64,000 nt of DNA from Rhizobium rosettiformans W3. GTDB taxonomy: Bacteria > Pseudomonadota > Alphaproteobacteria > Rhizobiales > Rhizobiaceae. Position numbers and translations under genes: made by a program. The notes under the pieces are model-generated. The model was not told the origin of the DNA, did not search any database, and was given only the letters and a program-made list of their open reading frames with translations. The DNA is taken from positions 186,001-250,000 of the forward strand of contig NZ_STGU01000004.1 of assembly GCF_004912135.1 (NCBI RefSeq), read 5' to 3'. Within the stretch, counting starts at the first letter, position 1; each line of letters begins with the position of its first letter. Positions 54,729 to 62,175 of the stretch are shown one piece after another.

Positions 54729-54767
54729 CTGACAGTTTGCTGACAAGTTCAGCCACCGGTCTGTCAG
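54729..54767. promoter_or_regulatory. Direct and inverted CTGACA repeats, possible response-regulator site
   Basis: CTGACA at 54729-54734 and 54740-54745 (11-nt period, one helical turn), with an inverted CTGTCAG at 54761-54767. OmpR-type regulators bind such tandem half-sites; the regulator gene lies three genes on. About 60 nt upstream of the first Asp-rich gene. Confidence 0.5.
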
Positions 54768-54825
54768 TGAGCCTCATGCATAGTCCTCCTATCGAAACAC
54801 TTCGAGACTTACTGGAGGACATCCG

Positions 54826-55395
54826 ATGACCAAGCTCATGCGCCGGGCCCTGCTCGTTTCCAGCACGGCACTGATCGCAATCACCTTCATTCCGACCCTG
54901 GGCGCGATTGCTCCCACGCCCCTTGCGGCGCTGATTGCCAGCGAGGCCCAGGCCCGCGGTGGCGACGATGACGACGACGGCGGCAGCGAGAGTGACGACA
55001 GCGGTCGCGACAGTGACAGCGATCGCGACGACAGCGACGATGACAGCTCTGGCCGTGACCGTGACCGTGACCGTGACCGTGATCGCGATCGCGATCGTGG
55101 TGGAGACGATGACGACAGCGACGACGATGATGATGATGATGATGACCGTCGTGGCGACGACGACGACGATGATGATGACGACAACCGTCGTGGCCGTGGT
55201 GGGGATCGCGACGAGATCCGCCTGATCGTCAATGACAACCAGCTGTCCGGTCTGCTCAATGGCTCGATGATCCCGGTCGACCAGAACGGCAAGCGCCTGC
55301 GCTTTGAGGTCGAGGAAGAGCATGGCCAGACGGAAATCAAGCTTCGGGCACCGCGTGGCACGCTGACGGGCGTCACCGTCATCCCCGCACCCTGA
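54826..55395 (+). CDS. Secreted Asp-rich repeat protein, unknown function
   Basis: 189 residues. Signal peptide about 1-43 (ALLVSSTALIAITFIPTLGA, cleavage near EAQA). Residues 47-125 are mostly Asp with Arg, Ser and Gly in repeats (long D runs and an RD alternation). A compact C-terminal domain of about 60 residues follows (EIRLIVNDNQLSGLLNGSMI, then FEVEEEHGQTEIKLRAP). The acidic region could bind many divalent cations. The C-domain is not recognised. It is separated from the next gene by a terminator, but together with the two-component genes it looks like one cassette. GGAGGA precedes ATG 54826. Confidence 0.8.
   Translation: MTKLMRRALLVSSTALIAITFIPTLGAIAPTPLAALIASEAQARGGDDDDDGGSESDDSGRDSDSDRDDSDDDSSGRDRDRDRDRDRDRDRGGDDDDSDDDDDDDDDRRGDDDDDDDDDNRRGRGGDRDEIRLIVNDNQLSGLLNGSMIPVDQNGKRLRFEVEEEHGQTEIKLRAPRGTLTGVTVIPAP
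55053..55098 (+). repeat. Hexanucleotide tandem repeat in the Asp-rich gene
   Basis: GACCGT/GATCGC/GATCGT units repeated about seven times, coding for alternating Asp-Arg. As the unit is a multiple of three, copy-number change would lengthen or shorten the protein in frame. Confidence 0.8.
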
Positions 55396-55448
55396 TCAAA
55401 CCGGAACGGCGAAGCCCGAGCCGCCGCGGGTAACTTCGATCCGTTTCG

Positions 55449-55484
55449 CCCCGTCCGGCCCCCACCGGACGGGGATAGCTTTTC
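55449..55484 (+). terminator. Terminator between the two Asp-rich genes
   Basis: CCCCGTCCGG-CCCCCA-CCGGACGGGG, ten perfect base pairs, then ATAGCTTTTCTT. It would end the transcript of the first Asp-rich gene. Confidence 0.7.
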
Positions 55485-55542
55485 TTCTGTTGGCTGCGAA
55501 GGCCGGCCACGCTACTCTCTCTTCAACACTGATCGAGCCACG

Positions 55543-56055
55543 ATGAACCGTCGCCTTTTCTTGATTGCACTTCTAGGCCTGCTGAGCCCCGGCTTTTTGC
55601 CGGCGGGTAGCGCTTGGGCAAAGAATGGCGGCGACGACGATAGCGATGATGATGACGGTGGCGACGACAACAGCGGCTCTGGCGGCGGCGGTTCCGACCG
55701 CGACCGCGATGATGACGACGACGATGACGATGATGACGACGACGACAGCGGTCGCGATCGTGACGACGATGATGACGATGACGACGACGGTAGTGACCGG
55801 CGCAACGGCCGCGGCTCCGGCAAGAAAAGCGACCATCTGAAGGCGCGCGATGCGGTCGAGCAGGGACGCATTCTGCCGCTTCGCGAAATTCTCAAGCGCG
55901 TCGATGATCTGGGAGGCGGACGAGTGATCTCCGTTGACCTGAACCTCAAGGCGCGATCCCCCTATTACACCCTGAAGGTTCAGAGCGGCTCGAGGGTCAA
56001 GACGATGAAGCTGGAAGCCGCAACCGGGCGCAAGCTCAATATATTCGGATGGTGA
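55543..56055 (+). CDS. Secreted Asp-rich protein with PepSY-like C-terminus
   Basis: 170 residues. Signal peptide 1-26 (LFLIALLGLLSPGFLPAGSA, cleavage near AWA). Asp-rich region about 30-90, including runs of more than ten Asp. The C-terminal part matches PepSY-like folds (LKARDAVEQGRILPLREILK, VDDLGGGRVISVDLNLKARS, KTMKLEAATGRKLNIFGW). PepSY proteins often act as periplasmic modulators of neighbouring sensor kinases or proteases. It ends 3 nt before the response regulator start, hence one operon. The PepSY part could bind the sensor kinase while the acidic tail binds cations; inference only. Confidence 0.85.
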   Translation: MNRRLFLIALLGLLSPGFLPAGSAWAKNGGDDDSDDDDGGDDNSGSGGGGSDRDRDDDDDDDDDDDDDSGRDRDDDDDDDDDGSDRRNGRGSGKKSDHLKARDAVEQGRILPLREILKRVDDLGGGRVISVDLNLKARSPYYTLKVQSGSRVKTMKLEAATGRKLNIFGW

Positions 56056-56058
56056 GAC

Positions 56059-56724
56059 ATGCGCATTCTGCTCGCGGAGGACGATCAGACCATTGCCGAC
56101 CATACCCGGGCCAGGCTCGAGATCGAGGGCTTTCTCGTCGATCATCGCGCCACGGGGCCTGATGTCTGGGCCGAAGGCGAAACGGGCGACTACAGTGCCA
56201 TCATCCTCGACCTCGGTCTGCCGGGCATGGACGGGCTTTCGATCCTGAAACGCTGGCGTGCCGCCGGGGTCGACACACCCATCATGGTCCTGACCGCCCG
56301 GGGGTCCTGGATGGAGCGCGTCGATGGGTTCGATGCCGGTGCCGATGACTACCTGCCCAAGCCCTTCCGCAGCGAGGAACTGGTCGCACGCCTGAAGGCG
56401 CTTCTGCGGCGCGCCGGCGGGCGGGCCAAGACAAAGGCCTCCGCCGGAGGCTTCGTCCTCGACGAGGCATCCCGCCGGGTTACCTATGATGAACGTCCCA
56501 TCGAGCTTACCCCGCTGGAATACCGATTGCTGGCATTGCTGATCGCCGAGCCGCAGCGGGTTTTTGACCCGATCGAGATCGCGCGACAGGTGCAGGGCAG
56601 GGAGGACGACGCGAGCAAGAATGCGGTTGAGGCCATGATTGCCCGCATCCGACGCAAGACCCATCCCTCGGCCATCGCCACCCGCCGCGGCTTTGGTTAC
56701 ACCTTGGCCGGCGAGGAGGCATGA
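56059..56724 (+). CDS. OmpR/PhoP-type response regulator
   Basis: 221 residues. Receiver with acidic pair E7/D8/D9, phosphoacceptor Asp51 (IILDLGLPGMDG), Thr in VLTARGSW and Lys in YLPKPFRSEEL. Winged-helix output domain ELTPLEYRLLALLIAEPQRV, RIRRKTHPSAIATRRGFGYT. Overlaps the kinase gene by 4 nt (ATGA 56721-56724) and follows the PepSY gene by 3 nt. Probable direct targets: the Asp-rich genes, through the CTGACA repeats. Confidence 0.95.
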   Translation: MRILLAEDDQTIADHTRARLEIEGFLVDHRATGPDVWAEGETGDYSAIILDLGLPGMDGLSILKRWRAAGVDTPIMVLTARGSWMERVDGFDAGADDYLPKPFRSEELVARLKALLRRAGGRAKTKASAGGFVLDEASRRVTYDERPIELTPLEYRLLALLIAEPQRVFDPIEIARQVQGREDDASKNAVEAMIARIRRKTHPSAIATRRGFGYTLAGEEA

Positions 56725-58043
56725 TCCAGTCCCTGCGCCTGCGCCTCCTGGGTGGAGCCGTTCTGGCGATCGCCTTCATCCTTCTGCTGGTTGCCTCGGG
56801 ACTGAGCCGCATTTTCTCCAACTATGTCGCTGACCGCTATCAGGCGGACATGTCGGCGATCATCGATCAGCTCGCAGCCGGCGTGGAATTCGACGGCCCT
56901 CAAGCCCGGATGACCGCTGAGCCGGGCGATCCGCGCTTCGAGCTCCCCGGCAGTGGCCTCTACTGGCAGGTGATCGGCGAGAACGGCCTTGTTTTCCGCT
57001 CCCGTTCCTTATGGGACGTGGAGCTTTCGACCGATGCGCTACAGGCGGGCCCCTACGGTTTTCGTCAGGCGCAGGGTCCCGACGGGGCTCCGCTTCTGGT
57101 GCAACTGCGCGATCTCGTCGTCGAAACGCCTGACGGCAATCATCCGCTCACTTTGCTCGCCGCCTTCGACCGCAATGTCATGGACAATGCGATCTCCGAA
57201 TATCATGGCGCGATGACGATCATGCTGGTGTTGACGGCTGCCGTTCTGCTCGCGGCCGCCTTTCTTCAGGTGGGCGTGGGCCTCGCGCCCTTGTCGCGTC
57301 TGCAAAACGAATTGGCACTGGTCCGCTCGGGTCGGACGGACCAGTTGCCGGATGCCGGTCCGACGGAGCTGCGGCCCCTGGTTGGCGAATTGAATGGCCT
57401 TTTGAAGGAGCGCGAGACGGCCGTCGAGCGCGCGCGCGCCCGGGCGAGCGACCTGGCGCACGGGCTGAAAACCCCGCTCACGGTCCTGTTGCAGCTTGCC
57501 GACAATCTGCCGAAGCGCGAGCAGACCCTGATCCGCCAGCAGGTTGACCTCATTCGCCAGCGTGCCGACCGGCAGCTACAATCGGCGCGGCTGGGGGTAG
57601 AGCAGATGGCACAAACCGGTCTTGCCTCCCTGACCGGCAAGCTGATCTCAGTTCTGGCGCCGGTGACCGCCGCCCGAGGGGTGAAGTGGAAGGTCGAGAT
57701 CGATGAAGCGATGACTGCGGACATAGACCCCGCCGACCTCGCCGAAGCCTTGGGCAATGTGTTGGACAATGCCACCCGCTATGCGGAAAAGACCATCTCG
57801 ATATCCGCCGAGCGCGAGGGCGCTTTCCTTCGCCTGGACGTCGAGGATGATGGCCCGGGCGTGAACGACGAAGACCTCGTCGCGATCTCGCAGCGCGGCG
57901 TGCATCTCGCCGAAGATGAGGGAACGGGTCTTGGTCTTGCGATCAGCTCCGACGTCCTGACCGCCTATGGCGGCCGCATCACCTTCGCCCGGTCCGACAT
58001 CGGGGGATTGAAGGCCTCGCTCTATCTCCCGGGACAGGCGTGA
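56721..58043 (+). CDS. PhoQ-like sensor histidine kinase
   Basis: 440 residues. TM1 about 9-29 (LLGGAVLAIAFILLLVASGL), periplasmic domain about 30-164, TM2 about 165-187, HAMP 188-240. H-box with His247 in ASDLAHGLKTPLTVLLQLA, N-box LGNVLDNATRYA, G1 DVEDDGPGVND, G2 EGTGLGLAISSDV. The LAHGLKTPL H-box is of the PhoQ/FeuQ class, whose members sense divalent cations or related envelope signals. The neighbouring Asp-rich secreted proteins fit a cation response. Confidence 0.93.
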   Translation: MIQSLRLRLLGGAVLAIAFILLLVASGLSRIFSNYVADRYQADMSAIIDQLAAGVEFDGPQARMTAEPGDPRFELPGSGLYWQVIGENGLVFRSRSLWDVELSTDALQAGPYGFRQAQGPDGAPLLVQLRDLVVETPDGNHPLTLLAAFDRNVMDNAISEYHGAMTIMLVLTAAVLLAAAFLQVGVGLAPLSRLQNELALVRSGRTDQLPDAGPTELRPLVGELNGLLKERETAVERARARASDLAHGLKTPLTVLLQLADNLPKREQTLIRQQVDLIRQRADRQLQSARLGVEQMAQTGLASLTGKLISVLAPVTAARGVKWKVEIDEAMTADIDPADLAEALGNVLDNATRYAEKTISISAEREGAFLRLDVEDDGPGVNDEDLVAISQRGVHLAEDEGTGLGLAISSDVLTAYGGRITFARSDIGGLKASLYLPGQA

Positions 58044-58083
58044 GGCAGCGCCTGCGGCTCAAGAAGATTCATGGCTTCACCCG

Positions 58084-58111
58084 TTGCGCATTTTAAGGTC
58101 TGCGGTTATAA
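58084..58111 (+). promoter_or_regulatory. Candidate promoter for rpmI-rplT
   Basis: TTGCGC (58084-58089), 16 nt, TTATAA (58106-58111). It lies about 100 nt upstream of rpmI, leaving a leader that could hold an L20 control element; no folded structure was worked out. Confidence 0.6.
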
Positions 58112-58214
58112 GCGCGCGTCCGAACGGTCCGGCAGGGCATGCCGTGGCCGTTCTTTATGCTTGAAAACGGGCATTCGTCAGCCTGTTTCGATACAAGAAC
58201 AATGGAGTAGCAAA

Positions 58215-58418
58215 ATGCCCAAGATGAAGACGAAATCCTCCGCCAAGAAGCGGTTCAAGATCACGGCTTCCGGCAAGGTCCTCGCGGCTGCTGCTGGCAA
58301 GCGTCACGGCATGATCAAGCGTTCCAACAAGTTCATCCGCGATGCCCGCGGCACGATGGTTCTGGCTGAACCTGACGGCAAGAAGGTCATCAAGAACTAC
58401 CTGCCGAACGGTCTCTGA
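58215..58418 (+). CDS. rpmI: 50S ribosomal protein L35
   Basis: 67 residues: [52 protein letters not shown]. Assembles into the large ribosomal subunit. ATG 58215 matches the family; GGAGT upstream. Followed by rplT after 37 nt. Usually next to infC, from which it is separated here by about 3.6 kb. Confidence 0.98.
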   Translation: MPKMKTKSSAKKRFKITASGKVLAAAAGKRHGMIKRSNKFIRDARGTMVLAEPDGKKVIKNYLPNGL

Positions 58419-58455
58419 GACCCGCTCGCTGTTGGACAATTAAGGAGATCATGAC

Positions 58456-58860
58456 ATGGCACGCGTAAAACGTGGCGTAACTTCCCGCGCCAAGCACAAC
58501 AAGGTATTCAAGCAGGCCAAGGGCTTCTACGGCCGCCGCAAGAACACGATCCGCGCAGCAAAGGCTGCCGTTGATCGTTCCAAGCAGTTTGCTTACCGCG
58601 ACCGCAAGAACAACAAGCGCAACTTCCGCGCTCTGTGGATCCAGCGTATCAACGCTGCTGTCCGCGAATTCGGCCTGAGCTACGGCCGCTTCATCGACGG
58701 CCTGAACAAGGCTGGCATCGAAGTCGACCGTAAGGTCCTCTCCGACCTCGCCATCCATGAGCCGGCTGCTTTTGCGAAGCTCGTAGACGCTTCCAAGAAG
58801 GCACTCGCCTACCTCAAGGATGCCGGCACGACGAACGAGTTTGAAAGCGTGGTCAAGTAA
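58456..58860 (+). CDS. rplT: 50S ribosomal protein L20
   Basis: 134 residues: [60 protein letters not shown]. Early assembly protein of the 50S subunit and, in other bacteria, translational regulator of its own operon. TAAGGAGATC precedes ATG 58456. A terminator follows. Confidence 0.98.
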   Translation: MARVKRGVTSRAKHNKVFKQAKGFYGRRKNTIRAAKAAVDRSKQFAYRDRKNNKRNFRALWIQRINAAVREFGLSYGRFIDGLNKAGIEVDRKVLSDLAIHEPAAFAKLVDASKKALAYLKDAGTTNEFESVVK

Positions 58861-58897
58861 ACCAGCGCTCCCAAGCTTTTTTTGATTTTGATTGGGA

Positions 58898-58928
58898 AAC
58901 CCGCGCTGGACATCCGGCGCGGGTTTTT
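58898..58928 (+). terminator. Terminator after rplT
   Basis: AACCCGCGC (58898-58906), 10-nt loop, GCGCGGGTT (58917-58925), then TTT. It lies 37 nt past the rplT stop and separates rpmI-rplT from the next block. Confidence 0.8.
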
Positions 58929-58964
58929 CGTTTGCCGCAGCTGCTGTAGCGGTGGGGATTGGAC

Positions 58965-59840
58965 ATGGCTTATCTGGGGGATGGGTCCGGGGCGCCGAAT
59001 GGCGAGATCGAACTCACGCAAGATGAAATCGCGGATGTCTTGAAGGCGCTGGTGCAAAGCGACGGCCGGGTGCAGCGGCTCGACCTGCCGAACCGCCGGC
59101 TCTGGATCAAGCGACAGGGCGTCAAGGTGCTGCCCCGCTTCGTCTCCCTGCAGGGGCTGGCGGCCGCCCTGCTGCGCGTCCCGCACCTGCGGCCGTCGCC
59201 GCAGCTTTCCCCGGCGGCCATGCAGGCACGCGAGATCGCCCGCATGCGCGCCTTCGCGGGTGCGGGTTTTCCGGTGCCGTTGATCGCCTACCAGTCAAAG
59301 ACGGCGATGGTGATGACGGATGCGGGCGAAACGCTGGCGCAGCGGCTGAAGGGCCTGCGCAAGACGGATCCGGACGCTCATGAGGCGCTGCTGGTGCGGG
59401 CGGCCGAGGCCCTTGGACGCGTCCATGCCGCCGGATTGAGCCATGGCCGACCGCATGTGCGGGACTTCTTCCTGCGAGACGGCGATGTCGGCTTCATGGA
59501 TTTCGAGGAGGATCCGGCTTCGGTCATGCCACTCGAGATGGCGCAGGCCCGCGACGTCTTCCTGTATTTTCTCGTCGTCGCTTCCGCGTCGATCCGGCCG
59601 GACGAAACCTGTCCGGCGGCGCTCGCGGCGTGGTCGCGGCACGCCTCTGTGGCGGCCCGGCATGAATTGCAGGTGCTCACCGCTCTCGCAGGCCGAATTT
59701 TGCCGCTGATACGGTTGATCGGCCGCGTGCACATGGGTAGTGATCTGCGACGCTTCATCATGGCTACGGAATTTCTGAGGCAGGCTCCGCTCCCAGAGGC
59801 GGAAAACCTGAACACCGCCAAGGCAGGACATTATGGTTGA
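58965..59840 (+). CDS. Small kinase-like protein (KdkA/lipopolysaccharide-kinase-like fold)
   Basis: 291 residues. The N-lobe is not obvious; the segment [20 protein letters not shown], then [13 protein letters not shown], and the catalytic block [20 protein letters not shown] (about 157-176) with FMDFEEDP (about 177-184) as the metal-binding equivalent, resemble RIO/Kdo-kinase type small kinases. The catalytic His-Gly-x-x-His-x-x-Asp pattern HGRPHVRD fits HGDLHxxN-type loops with Asp/Asn substitutions, so activity is uncertain. GGTGGGG precedes ATG 58965. It overlaps pheS by 8 nt, so it is translationally coupled to it. Confidence 0.75.
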   Translation: MAYLGDGSGAPNGEIELTQDEIADVLKALVQSDGRVQRLDLPNRRLWIKRQGVKVLPRFVSLQGLAAALLRVPHLRPSPQLSPAAMQAREIARMRAFAGAGFPVPLIAYQSKTAMVMTDAGETLAQRLKGLRKTDPDAHEALLVRAAEALGRVHAAGLSHGRPHVRDFFLRDGDVGFMDFEEDPASVMPLEMAQARDVFLYFLVVASASIRPDETCPAALAAWSRHASVAARHELQVLTALAGRILPLIRLIGRVHMGSDLRRFIMATEFLRQAPLPEAENLNTAKAGHYG

Positions 59841-60918
59841 ACTAGACGCATTGAAGGCACAGCTTCTGGCGGAGATCGCCGCAGCCGGCGACGAGCAGGC
59901 GATCGAGGCCGTGCGCGTGGCAGCCCTCGGCAAGAAGGGTTCGGTCTCCGAACTTCTGAAGACGCTCGGCACCATGACGCCGGAAGAGCGCCAGACGCGC
60001 GGTGCCGCGATCAACGCGCTGAAGAACGAGATCACCGAAGAAATCGGAACCCGCAAGACGGCTCTGAAGGATGCGGCGATTAATGCGCGCCTGAAGGCCG
60101 AGACGCTGGACGTGTCGCTTCCCGTGCGGTCCTCGCCGGCCGAGCGCGGCCGCATTCACCCGATCAGCCAGATCGTCGACGAGATCACCGCGATCTTCGC
60201 CGACATGGGCTTCTCGATCGCCGAAGGTCCGGATATCGAGACCGACTATTATAATTTCACGGCTCTGAACTTCCCGGAAGGTCACCCGGCCCGCGAGATG
60301 CACGACACCTTCTTCCTCCAGCCGGATGAGAATGGTGAGCGCAAGGTGCTGCGTACGCATACCTCGCCGGTGCAGGTGCGCACCATGGAAGCGCAGAAGC
60401 CGCCGATCCGCATCGTTATCCCCGGCAAGACCTATCGCCAGGACAGTGACGCGACGCATTCGCCGATGTTCCACCAGGTCGAAGGCCTCGTCATCGACAA
60501 GACCGCGAATGTCGGCCACATGCGCTGGATCCTGGAAGAATTCTGCAAGGCCTTTTTCGAGGTCGACAGCGTCACCATGCGCTTCCGCCCGTCCTTCTTC
60601 CCCTTCACGGAGCCGAGTTTCGAGGTCGACATCCAGTGTGATCGTTCCTCGGGCCCGATCGTCAAGTTCGGCGAAGGCAAGGATTGGATGGAAATCCTCG
60701 GCTGCGGCATGGTGCACCCGAACGTGCTGCGCGCCGGCGGCCTCGATCCGGACGAGTACCAGGGCTTCGCCTGGGGCATGGGCCTCGATCGCATCGCCAT
60801 GCTGAAATACGGCATGCCGGACCTACGCGACTTCTTCAACGCCGATGTCCGCTGGATGAGCCACTACGGCTTCCGCCCGCTGGATGTTCCGACGCTGTTT
60901 GGGGGCTTGAGCAGCTGA
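59833..60918 (+). CDS. pheS: Phenylalanyl-tRNA synthetase alpha subunit
   Basis: 361 residues: N-terminal coiled region, class II motif 2 [30 protein letters not shown] and motif 3 [18 protein letters not shown]. Charges tRNA-Phe together with PheT as an alpha2beta2 enzyme. Full length. It overlaps the kinase-like gene by 8 nt; pheT begins 1257 nt later, beyond an island of four small genes. Confidence 0.98.
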   Translation: MVELDALKAQLLAEIAAAGDEQAIEAVRVAALGKKGSVSELLKTLGTMTPEERQTRGAAINALKNEITEEIGTRKTALKDAAINARLKAETLDVSLPVRSSPAERGRIHPISQIVDEITAIFADMGFSIAEGPDIETDYYNFTALNFPEGHPAREMHDTFFLQPDENGERKVLRTHTSPVQVRTMEAQKPPIRIVIPGKTYRQDSDATHSPMFHQVEGLVIDKTANVGHMRWILEEFCKAFFEVDSVTMRFRPSFFPFTEPSFEVDIQCDRSSGPIVKFGEGKDWMEILGCGMVHPNVLRAGGLDPDEYQGFAWGMGLDRIAMLKYGMPDLRDFFNADVRWMSHYGFRPLDVPTLFGGLSS

Positions 60919-60986
60919 TCTGGGCTTGAGTGGCCGCAGTGACGGCCAGATGGAGGGGGCGGTTAAAGGCTGCCCCATCCCTGTGA

Positions 60987-61292
60987 ATGAGGCAATGCGA
61001 CGTGATTGAACATCTCGACAACATGCGCCCGGTCGATCTGCTTTGCGATGACGACCTCTTGCATGTGGAACTGACGGACGGTCGTATCGTCAGCGTTCCG
61101 GTCTGGTGGTACCCGCCCCTTCAGGAGGCGATGCCGGTGGAGCGGAACAATGTGGAATTCATGCCGTCGAGCATCCACTGGCCCGACATCGATCTCGATG
61201 TGACGGTGGTCAGTATGCTCCTCGGAAGGCAGGCGTCAGGCGCGCAACCGCTGGACGGCTCGGGCAAGATGCAGATGGGAACGAGACAGTAG
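60987..61292 (+). CDS. DUF2442 family protein, first copy
   Basis: 101 residues. Core MRPVDLLCDDDLLHVELTDG, RIVSVPVWWYPPLQEAMPVE, RNNVEFMPSSIHWPDIDLDV, followed by a divergent tail. DUF2442 proteins are small and often paired with DUF4160 genes, suspected to form antitoxin-toxin-like modules. The ribosome site GAGG (60989-60992) suits GTG 61002 (VIEHLDNM) better than ATG 60987. Lies 68 nt after pheS. Paralogous to the genes at 61554 and 61826. Confidence 0.8.
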   Translation: MRQCDVIEHLDNMRPVDLLCDDDLLHVELTDGRIVSVPVWWYPPLQEAMPVERNNVEFMPSSIHWPDIDLDVTVVSMLLGRQASGAQPLDGSGKMQMGTRQ

Positions 61293-61336
61293 GATTAGGC
61301 CCTTCAGTTGAAGGATATTGTGGACGGGGTGAGGTA

Positions 61337-61579
61337 ATGCCGACGGTCCTTCGCAAGTATGGGTTCCGCTTCCATTTCTATGGGTTCGATATGGGTGAAC
61401 CTCGGCATATCCATGTCAGCGGGCACGGCGGCACTGCGAAAATCTGGCTCGAACCAATCGAATTGGTCGAGGCCAAGGGGTTTAATACCGCAGATCTGAG
61501 ACGTATTATGGATGTCGTCGAGGATCACCACGGGCAGTTTGTGGAGGCATGGAATGAATTCGCCAAGTCTGTATCCTGA
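61337..61579 (+). CDS. DUF4160 family protein
   Basis: 80 residues matching DUF4160: MPTVLRKYGFRFHFYGFDMG, EPRHIHVSGHGGTAKIWLEP, then LRRIMDVVEDHHGQFVEAWN. The PRHIHV and AKIWLEP blocks are typical. GAGGTA is close to ATG 61337. Overlaps the next DUF2442 gene by 26 nt, as found in DUF4160-DUF2442 pairs elsewhere. A toxin role has been suspected from such pairing but is not shown. Confidence 0.87.
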   Translation: MPTVLRKYGFRFHFYGFDMGEPRHIHVSGHGGTAKIWLEPIELVEAKGFNTADLRRIMDVVEDHHGQFVEAWNEFAKSVS

Positions 61580-61829
61580 AAACGAACGGCCGGTTGAGGC
61601 GTGGTGCGACCTTCACAATGTTCACGTGCGGCTCGCGGATGGGCGTGAGGTGATCACCCCTTTATGGTGGTATCCCAGCCTTTACGCAGCGACGCCCGCC
61701 CAGCGAAACAACATCGAACTTATGCTGGCAGGTGTGCATTGGCCGGATGTCGATGAGGATCTGTCCATCCGGGGCATGCTGGCTGGCTGGAAATATCCGC
61801 AGGCCAAAGCGCCGGAGAAGGCGGCGTGA
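61554..61829 (+). CDS. DUF2442 family protein, second copy
   Basis: 91 residues: ERPVEAWCDLHNVHVRLADG, REVITPLWWYPSLYAATPAQ, RNNIELMLAGVHWPDVDEDL, ending MLAGWKYPQAKAPEKAA. The start is inside the DUF4160 gene (26-nt overlap) and its GTGA end overlaps the third copy, so all are coupled. It aligns with the first copy along the whole core, and with the third copy including the KAPxKAA tail. Confidence 0.85.
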   Translation: MNSPSLYPENERPVEAWCDLHNVHVRLADGREVITPLWWYPSLYAATPAQRNNIELMLAGVHWPDVDEDLSIRGMLAGWKYPQAKAPEKAA

Positions 61830-62094
61830 CGGAATTTGAAACCGAGGAAATGCGTCCGGTAAAAGCATGGTGCACAAAAGACGAGGTGCATGTGACGCTT
61901 GCCGATGAGCGCACGATCTCCGCACCTCTCTGGTGGTACCCGTTTTTGTCTGGCCTCGATGAGCAGGGCTTGAACGAGATCGAGCTGATGTACGAAGGCA
62001 TCTGGTGGACGAAGGTCGATGAGGGATCTCGGTTAAAAGTATGTTTCTAGGTGTTAAGGCTCCAGGGGCCAAGGCGCCCGACAAGGCGGCCTGA
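61826..62094 (+). pseudogene. DUF2442 family protein, third copy, frameshifted near the C-terminus
   Basis: From GTG 61826 (GTGA overlap with the second copy) the frame reads MTEFETEEMRPVKAWCTKDE, VHVTLADERTISAPLWWYPF, NEIELMYEGIWWTKVDEG, then SRLKVCF and stops at 62050. One frame over, from 62023, it reads GISVKSMFLGVKAPGAKAPD KAA to a stop at 62092-62094, matching the paralogue's SIRGMLAGWKYPQAKAPEKA ending. One extra G in the GGG at 62023-62025 would restore a full-length protein of 90 residues. The change is a one-base loss in a G run, real or technical. Confidence 0.85.
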
Positions 62095-62175
62095 TAGACG
62101 CGCAGACGATCGAAGACATCGCGACGGAATTTGGAATTTGCGCGGCTGGCGCATTGAGGAAGACGAGAAAGTCCA

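Noticed and set aside
55053..55098. Tandem hexamers in the Asp-rich gene as a CRISPR-like array
   Set aside because: Units are 6 bp, without spacers, and translate in frame to Asp-Arg; no cas genes are present.
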